NCBI RefSeq assembly: GCF_008831285.2
Contig: NC_045141.1
Span: 13,194,106-13,258,105 of the forward strand
Reading direction: 5' to 3'
DNA from: Nymphaea colorata
Taxonomy: Eukaryota > Streptophyta > Magnoliopsida > Nymphaeales > Nymphaeaceae
Length of the DNA stretch: 64,000 bases
How positions within the stretch are numbered: the stretch's first letter is position 1; the number at the start of each line of letters is the position of its first letter. Below are positions 48,671 to 59,891 of the stretch, piece by piece. The notes beneath the pieces are model-generated. The model was given only the letters and a program-made list of their open reading frames with translations, made no database searches and was not told the origin of the DNA. The position numbers and the translations under genes were made by a program.

Positions 48671-49230
48671 TTGGTCGGACCGAGTCGGGTCTTGACAGAC
48701 CCGATCCGGATCCATCATGATTTAAAAAAAAGAAAATTTTGCCGCCGCCCGCTCGAGCGCGTTTGTGTTAATATGTCGGACCGGGTCGGGTCCTGTCGGA
48801 CCCGATCCGTATCCATGTGGTTTAAATTATGCAAATCGGTTACTTTTTTTTTAAACCGGTTCTTGAAAAGACTCAAACCGGTTCATTCAGTTTCAGACCG
48901 GTTCAATCTGATTCAGAACCGATTCGGTCTGATTCAGACCGTTTCGGACATTTTGGGGACCGATTCGGACATTTGGTGGACCGGTTCATTCAGTTTTAGA
49001 ACCGGTTCGGACCTTTTAAATCCGATTTGGACCATTTTGGGACCGGTTCATCCAGTTTTAGAACCGATTCAGGGCTTTCAGGACCGGTTCATTCAGTTTT
49101 TGAACCTATTTTTGCCATTTTTTAACCGGTTCATTGGGTTTTGGAACCGATACGGTCTAATTTCGAACGGTTCGTCCAATTTTTAGACCGGTTCAACCAT
49201 ATTTAGGGCCTTTGTGGGTTCTTTTATTAT
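48671..49230. repeat. GACCCGATCC doublet and ACCGGTTC motif array
   Basis: First, two copies about 103 bp apart (from 48675 and 48777) of a GGTCGGACC...GACCCGATCC segment. Then, from about 48850 to 49200, about ten or more copies of ACCGGTTC or one-base variants occur at irregular short intervals, often followed by ATTCAGTTTT. The core ACCGGT is palindromic. This is a degenerate short-motif array within the leader of the element. Confidence 0.75.
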
Positions 49231-49917
49231 GGTTTAAGAACGATACGTGCTATTTTAAGGTCGATTCAGTGGTTTTTGACCCTCTTAAGCACGATTATGG
49301 TACCGATTTATAAATTTTGGACTCTTTTGAGTCCATTTCTTTGAATCATTTTGGTTTTGGATTTAATGTAGGGCATACTTGTATGAGAATTTGGTTTATG
49401 CATTATGTTTTGCATGTTGTTAATTTGTGTGTATACTTTAGATGAATGTTTGGAATGTAAATTTGAACTTTGGCCATGTCTGTTGTTCGAGATGAGTACG
49501 TTTGTACTTTATGTCGCCAAAGTGACCTCTGTTGTACAAATTTGCTTGTTTTGAACATTAGATGATAGTATACTTGATCCATGCGGGCAATGATCAACCC
49601 AAAGGAGGATTGTTGCTTGGTCAGGTTTAAGTATACAGGGCAATGAATATGGGATAATTTTTCAGGTTTCCATGTGAATAGCGAGTCAATCCAAAGATAG
49701 GCTCATTGTTTGACAGGGTTAATTATCTATATTCATTCTTGACCAAAAATATCACTTGCAGTTAGTATTTCAATCCAAAGATTGGATATTAATGTTGCAC
49801 CAGTACCTTGTGATGGGATTTAGGCCATTGTATTTAAATTCATTTATATTTGTTATTTCATCTTTGTACATGTATTGATTGTGAGCATGTTTGGTATTTT
49901 TTGTTGTTCTTTGTACA
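49231..49917 (+). other. Inner copia leader before gag
   Basis: AT-rich untranslated leader, including CCAAAGATTGGATATTAATG and similar copies of CAATCCAAAGAT (49686, 49771). No coding. Confidence 0.5.
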
Positions 49918-50748
49918 ATGAGTTCTGCTTCTATGATATCTACAAATTTGAGTACTGTTCCTGAGTTAAATGGTTCAAATTTTAAGGACTGGAAAGAAAC
50001 TGTCATGATTGTTCTGGGTTGTATGGATCTTGACCTTGCATTTAGGGAGTCGTGCCCACCTCATCCAACAGATCAAAGTTCTCACGAGGATAAGCAGTAC
50101 TTTGAACGGTGGGAACGCTCAAACCGCATGTGTCTAATGATCATGAAGAGATCAATCCCTGAAAATTTTCAGGGCTCTATTACTGAAAAGGCTAGTGCCA
50201 AGGCGTTCCTTGAAGAGATTGAAAAACATTTTGCTAAAAATGAAAAGGCTGAAACAAGCACTCTTTTGAGTAAACTTGTGATGCTGAAGTATAAAGGTAA
50301 GAGGAACATACAGGAGCACATTATGGAAATGTCTTATCTTGCTTTAAAATTACAGAACCTAGGTCTGAGGTTACTTGAAGACTTTATAGTGCATATGCTT
50401 CTTCTTTCTCTTCCACCACAGTTTGGACAGGTTAAAGTTAGTTATAACTGTCAAAAAGAAAAATGGACTCTTAATGAGCTCATTTCGCATTGTGTGGAAG
50501 AAGATGAGAGATTGAAGCATGATAGGATAGAAAGTGCTCACTTAGCTACTACGTCTAAAAGTAAGAAAAGAAAGACTATTAAGGAAGTTGCAGTTGATCA
50601 CGCATCTATCAAGAAACAAAAGAAACATAAGGAAGACAAATCAAGCTGTTTCTTTTGCAATGATGAAGGTCATATGAAGAAGGATTGTCCTAAGTATCAC
50701 GCATGGCGTGAAAAGAAAGATACGATTCTTACTTTGGGTTTGTTCTGA
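49918..50748 (+). CDS. Inner copia gag, intact reading frame
   Basis: An uninterrupted 276-residue gag from the ATG at 49918. The N-terminal segment NLSTVPELNGSNFKDWKE is the usual copia gag start. The middle UBN2 region includes KAFLEEIEKHFAKNEKAE and YLALKLQNLGL. A C-terminal zinc knuckle C-x2-C-x4-H-x4-C (CFFCNDEGHMKKDC, 50647-50688) follows a basic KSKKRK stretch. Gag forms the virus-like particle of LTR elements. It is the only intact frame in this otherwise disabled element, which could let it package in trans; that is inference. Confidence 0.9.
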   Translation: MSSASMISTNLSTVPELNGSNFKDWKETVMIVLGCMDLDLAFRESCPPHPTDQSSHEDKQYFERWERSNRMCLMIMKRSIPENFQGSITEKASAKAFLEEIEKHFAKNEKAETSTLLSKLVMLKYKGKRNIQEHIMEMSYLALKLQNLGLRLLEDFIVHMLLLSLPPQFGQVKVSYNCQKEKWTLNELISHCVEEDERLKHDRIESAHLATTSKSKKRKTIKEVAVDHASIKKQKKHKEDKSSCFFCNDEGHMKKDCPKYHAWREKKDTILTLGLF

Positions 50749-51248
50749 GGTTAATTTAATTTCAGTACCAAGGCACTTGTGGGTAGATTCGGTTGCTACT
50801 ACTCACATAAGTGTTTTTGTGCATGGCTGCCTAAATTGTCAGACGCCAATTGATGCTGAAAGATTCATCTATGAGGGCAATGATATGAAGGCGAATATTG
50901 AAGCCATAACAGATTTTTTGGGTTATTGTTAAAGACTGGTTGTTTTTTGAATTTGACAGAAACTTGTGTAGTACCGCCTTTTAGACGGAATTTGATTTTT
51001 ATTTCTTTATTGGACAAATTTGGTTATTATTGTTCATTTGGAGGAAATAAATTTAAGTCGTTTCTGCATTCAAATTTGATTGCCACTGGTTCTTTGTCTG
51101 GCAGCAATAACCTCTATTTGCTTGATACAATTGCTTCATATCATGAAACCTTGCACGTTACGTCTAGTGGTACTAAATAAAAATTAGCCAATGAGAATTC
51201 TGTTATGTTGTGGCATAGGCACTTAGGACAAATCTCTGAAAGACTTAT
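50749..51248 (+). pseudogene. Inner copia protease and GAG-pre-integrase
   Basis: The protease active site is VDSVATTHIS (about 50782-50810), with Val for the Gly of D-S-G-A. VVPPFRRNLIFISLLDKFGY follows. GAG-pre-integrase reads MLWHRHLGQISERLMSNRIL at about 51204-51263 and runs into the right arm. Frames change between segments, so the polyprotein is broken. Confidence 0.82.
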
Positions 51249-52466
51249 GTCGAATAGAATTCTTGAGTCCCTTTAATTTTGTAGACTTTAATGTTTGCAT
51301 TGTATGTATAAAGGAAAAATGAATAAACATTGAGGGGCTATAAGTTTTATGATCCAATCGGTAAGTCTTTCATTGAAACGGAAAATGCCATTTCTTTGAG
51401 TATATTGAGTTTAGGGAGGTGATCAGGTTATAAACATTGCCTTTGAAGAGGGATTTGAGTCCACTCGTACGAATGTTGTAAGCAATAGTCAAGTATTCAT
51501 TCCTGACATTGTTCCATCAACATATTCAGAAGAAGGCAATGATGTCGATCTCCCTATTGAAGAACAAACTCAACAACCTCAAGAAAATTAAGTAGAGATG
51601 TCACTAAGAAAATCCATACATGGACTAAAGCAAATTTTCCAGTCAATGGTATTACAAATTTCATTAAATTATAATTTCATTTGGTTTCAAGACTAATATG
51701 GTTGATGAATATGTATACCAAAAGTTCAGTGGGCAAATTTGTCTTTTTTGGTTTTATATGTCGATGATATATTGTTGGCAAGTAATGATGTAGGCATATT
51801 GCATGAAACTAAAAATTTTTTGTCAACAAAGTTTGACATGAAGGATCTTGGTTGTGCATCTTTTGTATTGGGGATCCAAATATTTCAAGATCATTTTCAG
51901 AGTATTCTTGGATTATCATAAAAAGCCTACATTGATAAGGTGCTTCAGTGATTTGACATGAAAGATTGTAAACCAGGAGATACTCCAGTTGCTAAATGAG
52001 ACAAGTTTAGTCTCAAACAGTGTCCTAAAAGTGAAATCGAAACTAAGGAAATGGAAAGGATTCTCTATTCGTTTGCAGTGGAAAGCCTTATGTATGCTCA
52101 GGTTTGTACTCATCCGGATTGCATTTATCGTTGGAATGTTAGGCAGATACTTAAATGATCCTGGTATGGATCATTAGAAAGCAGCCAAAAGGGTATTGAA
52201 GTACTTACAAAGAACAAAAGGGTTTTATGTTCACATACAGGAAGTCAGACCAGTGGGAGATCATTGGGTATTCAGATTCTGACTTTGCTGGGTGCTAAGA
52301 TAATGACATCCAATCAGGTTTTGTGATTGCAGAATTTTGTCACGAGGCTGCGCATTATGTATGTTATAGAAAGACCACTAAGGTTGTTGTGTGACAATAA
52401 TTCATCAGTCATGTATTCTTACAACAGCCACAGTTTGTCAAAGTCGAAGTACATCAACATTAAGTT
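51249..52466 (+). repeat. Right arm of the inverted duplication (sense pol segment)
   Basis: In correct sense position between protease and purine tract, so presumably the original copy. After CIVCIKGKMNKH it jumps to the integrase-RT linker (YKFYDPIGKSF-like), so the integrase core is absent. RT starts late, keeping the YVDD box at 51757-51768 and KFDMKDLGCASFVLGIQIF. RNase H follows. The same deletions are present in the left arm. Confidence 0.93.
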
Positions 52467-53037
52467 TCTTTTTTTTGCTGTTAAAGTGGGGATACAGAAG
52501 GTCAGGTGTCTTTAGAGCATATTGAGACAAACTCTATGATTTGCGGATCCGCTTGCCAAGGGTTTAACACATAAGGTCTTTCAAGAACATGTTGTTCGTA
52601 TGGGGGTGTTATCCTTGGATGATGTGCTGGTTTAGTGGGAGTTTGTATTTTGTTTGCTCTAATGTATGGACACATATTCAGTTTTCTGCAGAATAAAGTT
52701 TAAAATTCTTTGGTTCCATTCTGTATTTAATGTGTTTGTGTTTTGATCTCCATAAGGTTTTAAAGTTGGACCAGTTGAGAATAGACATGTTGTAATCACA
52801 TTGCATGTAATTCTCATGCTATACATCCATATCAGATCTATGTCATTGGTTATGTTTACATTTGTGATCATTGAAGGTTTAGCTAATTTTGATATAGCGA
52901 AAGCCGCTTTGGTTCTGTGTTGGTATGATCATGGACGAGATTGGTGAAATGACGTTTAATAAGATAGCAGTTATGAGCTCTTAAGGTGTTGTGTAATGTC
53001 TGAATGTATTAAGACATATTTGGCCCAAGTGGGAGAT
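52467..53037 (+). pseudogene. Inner copia RNase H end, 3' untranslated segment and purine tract
   Basis: The RNase H C-terminus reads ADPLAKGLTHKVFQEHVVRMG (within about 52545-52600), the usual pol end. It is followed by about 420 bp of untranslated sequence and the purine tract CCCAAGTGGGAGA (about 53024-53036) next to the 3' LTR. It has no counterpart in the left arm. Confidence 0.8.
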
Positions 53038-53511
53038 TGTAAGATCATTTGGTAGGCCAGCATATGTCTATTAAGAATTTTAGACATTATGGTTGTCTTA
53101 ATGTAAATATTCGCTTAAGTGATTGCATTTCGGGATATTACGTCATTTTAGATGGTATGAGGCAATTTTGAAATGTATAGATACCGGTACGGAATTACGG
53201 ACTCTTTGATGGGTGGAATCCGTAATTGTCTTTATTATAAAATGGTAGTGGTCCCTGGGGTCGTGCAATGGTTGCCTGAAATATTGGTTTCTAGGGTTTT
53301 CCTCTTTCCCATCTGAGAGAGACCTCAAGCACGTCGCAGGTACCCTGGAAGACCTGCTGCGATCTTCCCGTGCACCAGATCGGATGGATTCTGGTACGCT
53401 TCCACTTCAGTTTAAGGTTTCGTTTATTTCAATGATTTAGCATGAGCATGATCCTGTTTTAGGATATATACGTTTGGTTTTGTATATGTGTTATGGGGAA
53501 AAATCCCAACA
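53038..53511 (+). repeat. Inner copia 3' LTR
   Basis: 474 bp, TGTAAGATCATTTGG to AAATCCCAACA, followed by the AGCTC target duplication at 53512-53516. Confidence 0.93.
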
Positions 53512-53516
53512 AGCTC

Positions 53517-53534
53517 CACTATCTTTGTTCTATA
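53517..53534 (+). repeat. Outer copia 3' LTR, right part
   Basis: CACTATCTTTGTTCTATA matches the end of the outer 5' LTR (CTATTGTCTCTGTTCTACA) and closes the split LTR. Confidence 0.8.
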
Positions 53535-56500
53535 GAAGACAATTCACCCTGACTTTGTAGCTGATAATAATCAAGTTTTTTTTTTAATCCCTGCTTTTGG
53601 GTGAGCGGATGGGTAGGATTCCTGGGTACGCTCAACAGACAAAACTTGTTAATGCTAATATGAACAGTGAATGGATGGATTCAGTCCATGAGTGATAATC
53701 TCTCAGTTGAACATTCTAATTCTAAAAATGATCAGAGAAGTGCATGTTTTCAATTATATCTTGTCTAGGGGAGGAAATTGGTTTGTTAATCATGAGTGCA
53801 CATTCTTGGTTGTTGGTCGGTGACCTGTTCTGTTCTCCTGTTCTGTCTTGGTTGTGCGCTTTGAATGTATTCTTTTATTATTTCTTTTGTTGTATTTTTT
53901 CCTATATATTTTCATAATGGAAACGGGCCCTTCTCCAGTGACTGTTCATGGTAAAAAGGCAACGTCAAGTATAACATAGTAGCCAGCACCATCAACTACT
54001 CAACTCAAAGGTCCAAGCCCCCAACATATGAAAGAAGAATTTCAAGAGGGTCCACTTTACTGTAATCACCTATAGCAAAGGAAATTTGGTCATATTTGCA
54101 ATACAGAGAAGGTGTAAATTTAGGTGTGAATAGCATGAACATTATAAGGAAAAATCAAACTCATTGCAACTATATCAACTATTTTCACAATAGCACGACA
54201 TAGTTGATTGGCTACACCAAACATCGAAAACGACCTTCCCTTTCGTGCCTGCCACCTTCAACTTCTACTTAAATATGCCAAAAGTGTTCATGTTTCTATG
54301 CAAAAAGTCCATTCTGATATTAACATCTGTAACTTTGGACCAAATCAAGTCAAAATCAAACGTTTATGTTATTGTATTCGGCAAATCTTCCACCAATAGG
54401 CAATTTCTTAGGTATACTATTAGGTAAAGAAGAAAAGGGTATATGTAAAATCTCATTCATGAAAGATTTGGAACGAACAATGGCAGAATTTCCAGCTTGA
54501 GAGCATTTCGAACTTAATGCCCTTCAACACCTTGACCATATCTTCTTTTGGTAGTTAACGTAAGAAAATGCTCTATATGATGCAAAGCACATGAATCTAA
54601 TATGATGCATCTCCACTAACATCAGATGTAGAGACAAGACAAACCCGAGGAGCGGTATATTCCGTCTTTCTCCCAAGATCATATCAATGGCAGGTCTTGG
54701 CTGTAGTCCCAACTTTGTCATAAAATCGCCAAACAACTGTTGACTATAGCATCTTTTCGTCTATCAAAGTCTCTGGTCCGGCGATCAATATGCTCTTCTA
54801 AAGTTCCCTTGACCATAGTTATCATCTCAATTTCAGTTTTGTAGAACTTCAAATACGCTAACCTCGAAAGACGTCAGGTTCGCTAGTTTCAACAACACCT
54901 ACAAAAGTGCGCCCCATGAATCAGCAAAGAACCGTATATCCACGGACAAACAAGTAGAGCGAAAGTGGAAAGGCGGACTATATAATTAATCCCTACTGTC
55001 AGGAATTTAAGAACCTTTGCTTGGCAACACCCATGAGATAGACATTCAAGATAACCCTTAAATAAACGGCCCTCTGTAATTTCACTTGTGAAAGCTTATA
55101 ATCATGAACATCTTGATGAAAGCACAATTAAGTACAAGTTTCCAAATTAATCAAGATATATTGTCTTCAAAGAGTTACTTTTGATTGTTGTTTTGAAATT
55201 TTAGGCAACAGTGACCGTCACGATATTAATGTTCTGCCACTCGTTTTGGATTTTGAACAACCAGCAGTTTCACGTTTGTCCACTTTTCAAAGATGAAATA
55301 AAGGCTTTCATTAAGTAGTCACCCTTTTACTTTTACTGTCTATATTTCTGGGACTGATCATGTATTTAATGCATCGGACGCTTGGAAAGTGGCAACATCA
55401 AATTCGCCGTTATCTTTGAAATTTCACGTTGCCCATGAGGATGAGGATGAGGTCCACCAACCACACAAGCCACCAACCGCAAAGGTAGTGCGTGCCAATA
55501 CTCCAACGCTTTCACACCGTTGCTTTCTCATAATTTATTCGAAAAGCTAAAAGCTTTCTCAGTTTTCGGCTCCACAAGGAAACAAAATAATAAACTTACT
55601 CTCTTGGTGCCAACTCCCCAATTGACAGTTTAAATTTTGATCATTTAAAACCACGATGGACTGCAACGACCAGACTCCAGAGAGATTTTCCACCCCTTGT
55701 AATAAAAGATCTCCATATTTTCTGCATGTGTTGAAGGGTTTGGCTGACTAGTGATCATCTGTTCGTTCTTGCAAAATAAATGAAGCTGTCACGGAGACGA
55801 TGAAGACGACCAAGATCGAGTTTGCCCACTTCTCGTACCAGGAAAAAGAAAAATTGCTACCAGCCACGCCCATATCTTTTTCTTCAAGGAAGATCCCACT
55901 TTTTCTTGAAGCGACTAATGAACAGTTCAACAACCACGTCAATAATACTATATTCAGAGCCTTTTTTGTGTTAAAAAAACAAGAAAAAGAAGAACTGGTT
56001 TTTGGAAGGTAGCGAATCATTAATCTCCACTCTCTTTCCACAATAATTTGAGAAACTGTTCTCAAATAGGACTTTTGATCATGGGTGTGGTCTACATAGC
56101 ATCTCTAGTACAAAATAGATTTTTATATGACTAATTTCAAACATATATAAGTTATGATGCTTCTTTATCATGAATGTCTCCAAATCGAAGTCTTCTCTTT
56201 CAAAGGAAAGATTCAAGATTTTCGTAGCAAATAAAGTATTAGATACAGAACGCTTTTGATGAGGTGTATGCGTTCGATTTTCCGAATAGAATGTGAACGT
56301 GAATATATAGTGGCGAATATTTGACTTTACAAATGAAGCATCTTGGTATTGTACGTATCTTTGTACCAGACATACGTTTTTACTTTCCCCAACATTTTAA
56401 TATTCAACATCTTCCTCTTTTAATCCTAAAGCCAACTAGAGTTAGGGGCCCTACTGGTCTATTAATCAAAGATGGTCTAAAACTGCTTCATGTCTCTGTT

Positions 56501-56783
56501 ATTCCAACAACGTGCTAACGAGCTCGTTGCATCTTAGCCAACAGTGGAAACTGATCTCTTTCGAGATACAGTATATGTTTGAGAATCTTTGAAAGGGAGG
56601 TTATCCTTCTCGTGGCAATTATACATGTGGTTGCCTTCCAATCTGCTAATGATCAGAAGGCAAATATGCTCAACAGGCCGGGGTCCATTTACACCTTTGT
56701 CTCTATCTTTGTTGCTGCCATTAATCATATACATTGCCATCTGTACAGCCTACTTTCAATTTCATGAAAGAGCATGTTAAAAA

Positions 56784-56785
<2 letters not shown>
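53535..56785. other. Intergenic, no gene supported
   Basis: AT-rich. About 54480-54960 reads coding-like on the minus strand (for example LEEHIDRRTRDFDRRKD and VKVLKGIKFEM) with several stops, suggesting a decayed gene or transposon fragment, but I recognise no family. Confidence 0.4.

Positions 56786-56838
<53 letters not shown>
56786..56838. repeat. (TA)n microsatellite
   Basis: An uninterrupted TA run of about 26 units. Confidence 0.95.
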
Positions 56839-56842
<4 letters not shown>

Positions 56843-59798
56843 TGTAAAAAGTAGATCAGAGAATAGAGAAACCGAGGGCAATGAGGAAATCTCATCTCAC
56901 GATTCGTCAATCAGATGATCAGTTCATAGATTATATATACTACGTTAGAAGAATCTTAGTCGACCCTTCTTGGGGCATTTCCCTTTTCATTTCACGGTAT
57001 TTTTTTTTATCAAGGGCATTGTCTTTCATATAAGGTAAATTTTGGTTTATTAAATGCAAATTTTCCATATTTTATGTTGATCATCGTATCAACGATTAGG
57101 TCTTTTTTCTTGTATATTTCATGCCATTTTATATGCAACATATTTCTGTGAGAAAAAGCTATAGTTGTACCCATCTGGGATGTTCTTAAACAGTTTCCAA
57201 TAGTTGGCTATGAACGTCAGTGGCATCCCTTGGACTGACCAACAAAAACAAACATCTGAAACACCTACATTATTGTTTTCACAGGATTTTCTGATCAGCT
57301 CAAAGCTTTCCTTAGATTGGTTCGTGTTGCGGCGGCCCATGCTTGGGGGTCCCAGAAAAACCTGCCATGGAATAAAGCGTCTGTCATCTTGACAAGATCA
57401 CGACAAACATGGGCTTGGAAGTGGCGTGGGGAATAAAGACTCTCTCGCCCTCTCTCTCTCTCTTGTCAGTAACAGGAAACAACAGTTATCTTGAATTTCG
57501 AAAAACTGTTAGGCAGCAAGAAGAAGTGGCCTTTGATTCTGTTCTGTTCCATGGTTGAGTCGTCATATCACGCCTCGGTGATCAGCACTTGGGTAATGGA
57601 GAAGCATGATCAGTTGAACATTGAAAATTACCATTCATGTTGAATGCTTCGTAGTTTCTCGCGGTCCCCATCGTGGTAAATGAAAGGTTCGCATGCAGCA
57701 GCTTTGTCTTAGTTTTAGTTTGTGGATTTGGCTTCTGAATATGAACACCAAATCCACGTGGTTGCTCTAAAAGAGCTCCTAATCGCAACATAAAATCGAG
57801 CGCCCAGCACAAACCATGATAAACGGCCGAGGCTATCACTTCTTAAGGGGTCGTTCTTTCTTTTTTCCTTTTCACAAGGCTGGGGATTGGTGTATCTCTT
57901 TGCAATTATATTCCAGTACAGATAAAGTGCACTATGTCAAAAAAACTCTTGGTTTCTTTCAAATGAAAGTGTTGATCAACTTGAACTGCAATGGGTAGCA
58001 AGGGCAACACAGGAGTTGAAAGATGTAGCAAGCCATAACTTTAGAGGCAGACCTTAGCTATTTTACACCAAAGCGGCTTTCTATAAGTAAACATTAAAAA
58101 AAAAGTGTAAATTAACTCCAACACCTAACTAGCTAGCATATATGGTAGAGCAGATCTTTTCATCACAACTTTAGCATTTGCTTTGGATGAGATTTTCCAC
58201 TGGATACCCTTAACTGACAACAAGCCATTATAATCGAATGTCCACTAGTAAACGCTAGAACAATTCCCGCAAAATGTGCTTATACCAAACGGAGAAAACT
58301 AATACCAATCACGTTTCAAAAATTTTGGGTTTACTAGCAGCATGAATGTAATCGATACAGTTTACAGATTCAAAAATCTTCTATGTACATGCAGGGCTTA
58401 ATTATCTTGGCCAATCTGAAATTAATGATCATTGATTTGAAAATCTTTGGCTTGTTTGGATCTGCCAAAAGGGCTTCTGCAGGAAAGAAACATTGTTTAA
58501 TTTCTTATGAGTCACAAGATCTTGTCTATAAATCCAAGTAAACCATTCCAAGATGAGTTGATTCATGTGTTTCATATGTAGGAATCTCTTGTCCAGCATA
58601 ACCGCACTTATACTTATATATGCTGTTATGTTGTAATCAAGCCTCACAAGCACACGTATATAGATTCTAAAATTGTGTTAGCGAGATAGGATGAAAGGCA
58701 TGGTTAAATTTTCTTGCCAGCGATTACTCGTTCTGTTGATAAGACATACACCCGTTGTCTGAAAAACTTGTTTCCCTTGACGGCATTTTCATTGTGTTTT
58801 TGATGAAACAAACTGAACAGCGCCGGAAATTGGGGTACATGTTGGCTTTATTAGTCAAATATTAGAGAATGGTTGTCTACAAAACATGATTCTTACATAA
58901 TAAAGGAAAGGCACGTGATCACTATATGATTGTGATCTTGGTGGCGAAACCGAAACCGCAGAGAAACTTCGAGGTCTCTGCACATGTCTTCCGAAGAAAA
59001 TGATAACCACATATCCCATTTAAAATTTAAAATTTCCAGCCTTTCTCTAAAGGTGGCAGTGACAGGTTTTATTTGGACTTCACCTAAGTGAAGCCGCCAT
59101 TTGATTTGATGCCAAAATTTCTTTCTCAACGTAAAATTTAGTAATAGCAGCTTCCTTTTGGAATCTAACAAATGGCATGAGAGGCCACAAACCTTAATCA
59201 GTTTCGATATATATAATTAAACAGATTTGACGTTGAAAGCATATCCACGGAACTAATTAATATGCTAAAGCATCACTAGTGCGAAGATTCAACAACTGTG
59301 CGTCAATGTTTTATGAGTGCAAAAGTTGCTTCCATACGATGTAATGTTGATGACAGCAAACACAAAGTTCGAGTTTTAGTGAAAGTTTAGTGAATTGTCT
59401 CGGACTTATTGTATCAAGGGGCACGCAATTAGTCTTAATTGTTTATCATTGCAAAACGTTGCTAAGATCGAGGCATTTACTTATTTGCTCAAATTTAAAG
59501 TCTAGCACAAAATGTCTGGCGAGTAATTATACTTGATGATTTTTCCCATGGCTTGCTGCATTAAATGTCAGAGGACGTGGAAAAGTAGGCCGCGCGACCG
59601 GTCATACCAAACCCCATGAGAAAACCGGCCCGGAAACGACTTCCTTGTCCTGGCTCTGTCTTTAAAGTTCCGCTCTCCCCTTTCAGGATTCACGAGGAAG
59701 GAATTGTGCACATGAATATGAGGAGAAGAAAAAGCTACGGCCCTCTTCCTCTCTGCTATTCTTTCCTCTAAATCATCTGTTCCCCATCGAATTGGAAG
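56839..59798. other. Intergenic, no gene supported
   Basis: AT-rich sequence without recognisable coding domains. A CT-rich tract occurs near 57442-57463. Confidence 0.45.
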
Positions 59799-59891
59799 AT
59801 GCAACCGAGCAAGAACGGAGAACGCGCCAAGAAGATGGCCAGAAGCGTGCCGTCCCTCTGGAAGCCATGGTACAAGGAAATCTCTCCAACG
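59799..59891 (+). CDS. Possible first coding exon of an unknown gene
   Basis: An ATG at 59799 follows a pyrimidine-rich, 5'-leader-like segment. A 31-codon open stretch (MQPSKNGERAKKMARSVPSL, then WKPWYKEISPT) ends in phase 0 at a donor-like ACG|GTGAGG (59891/59892). Read through, it would stop after six more codons. Composition and context look like a plant first exon, but I find no downstream exon in the window and no homologue comes to mind. Confidence 0.2.

Larger units (their letters stand above)
46419..53511 (+). mobile_element. Inner copia element with internal inverted duplication
   Basis: A 7,093-bp LTR element inserted in the 3' LTR of the outer copia with a perfect 5-bp duplication AGCTC (46414-46418 and 53512-53516). 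LTRs are 46419-46893 and 53038-53511 (about 95% alike by eye). The primer site is TGGTATCAGAGCC at 46896-46908 and the purine tract is CCCAAGTGGGAGA before 53038. Order: 5' LTR, short leader, inverted copy of the RT/RNase H segment, GC-rich block, ACCGGTTC array, leader, gag, protease, GAG-pre-integrase, (integrase core deleted), partial RT, RNase H, 3' LTR. It is non-autonomous: integrase and the first half of RT are gone in both copies. Confidence 0.95.
40578..53534 (+). mobile_element. Old Ty1/copia retrotransposon (outer element of the nest)
   Basis: Plus-strand element: 5' LTR 40578-40942, tRNA-iMet-type primer site, gag, protease, integrase, RT, RNase H, purine tract and 3' LTR. The 3' LTR is split into 46056-46418 and 53517-53534 by a younger element. 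Gag is also split, by a Harbinger-type element at 41464-42661. Without the insertions it is about 4.7 kb. The two LTRs are only about 75-80% alike by eye, so it is old. All ORFs are broken and catalytic residues of integrase and RT are changed. Flanking 5-mers (AAAGT and GAAGA) do not match, so no target duplication is recognisable. Confidence 0.92.

Noticed and set aside
48132-48718. Four overlapping long open frames on both strands in the GC-rich block
   Set aside because: High GC depletes stop codons in every frame. No domain, no start context, and part of each frame is antisense to the pol copy, so they are not called as genes.
40573-53539. Target duplication for the outer copia element
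   Set aside because: The flanking 5-mers AAAGT and GAAGA do not match. The element is old enough for the duplication to have decayed, or the right LTR end is misjudged by a few bases.
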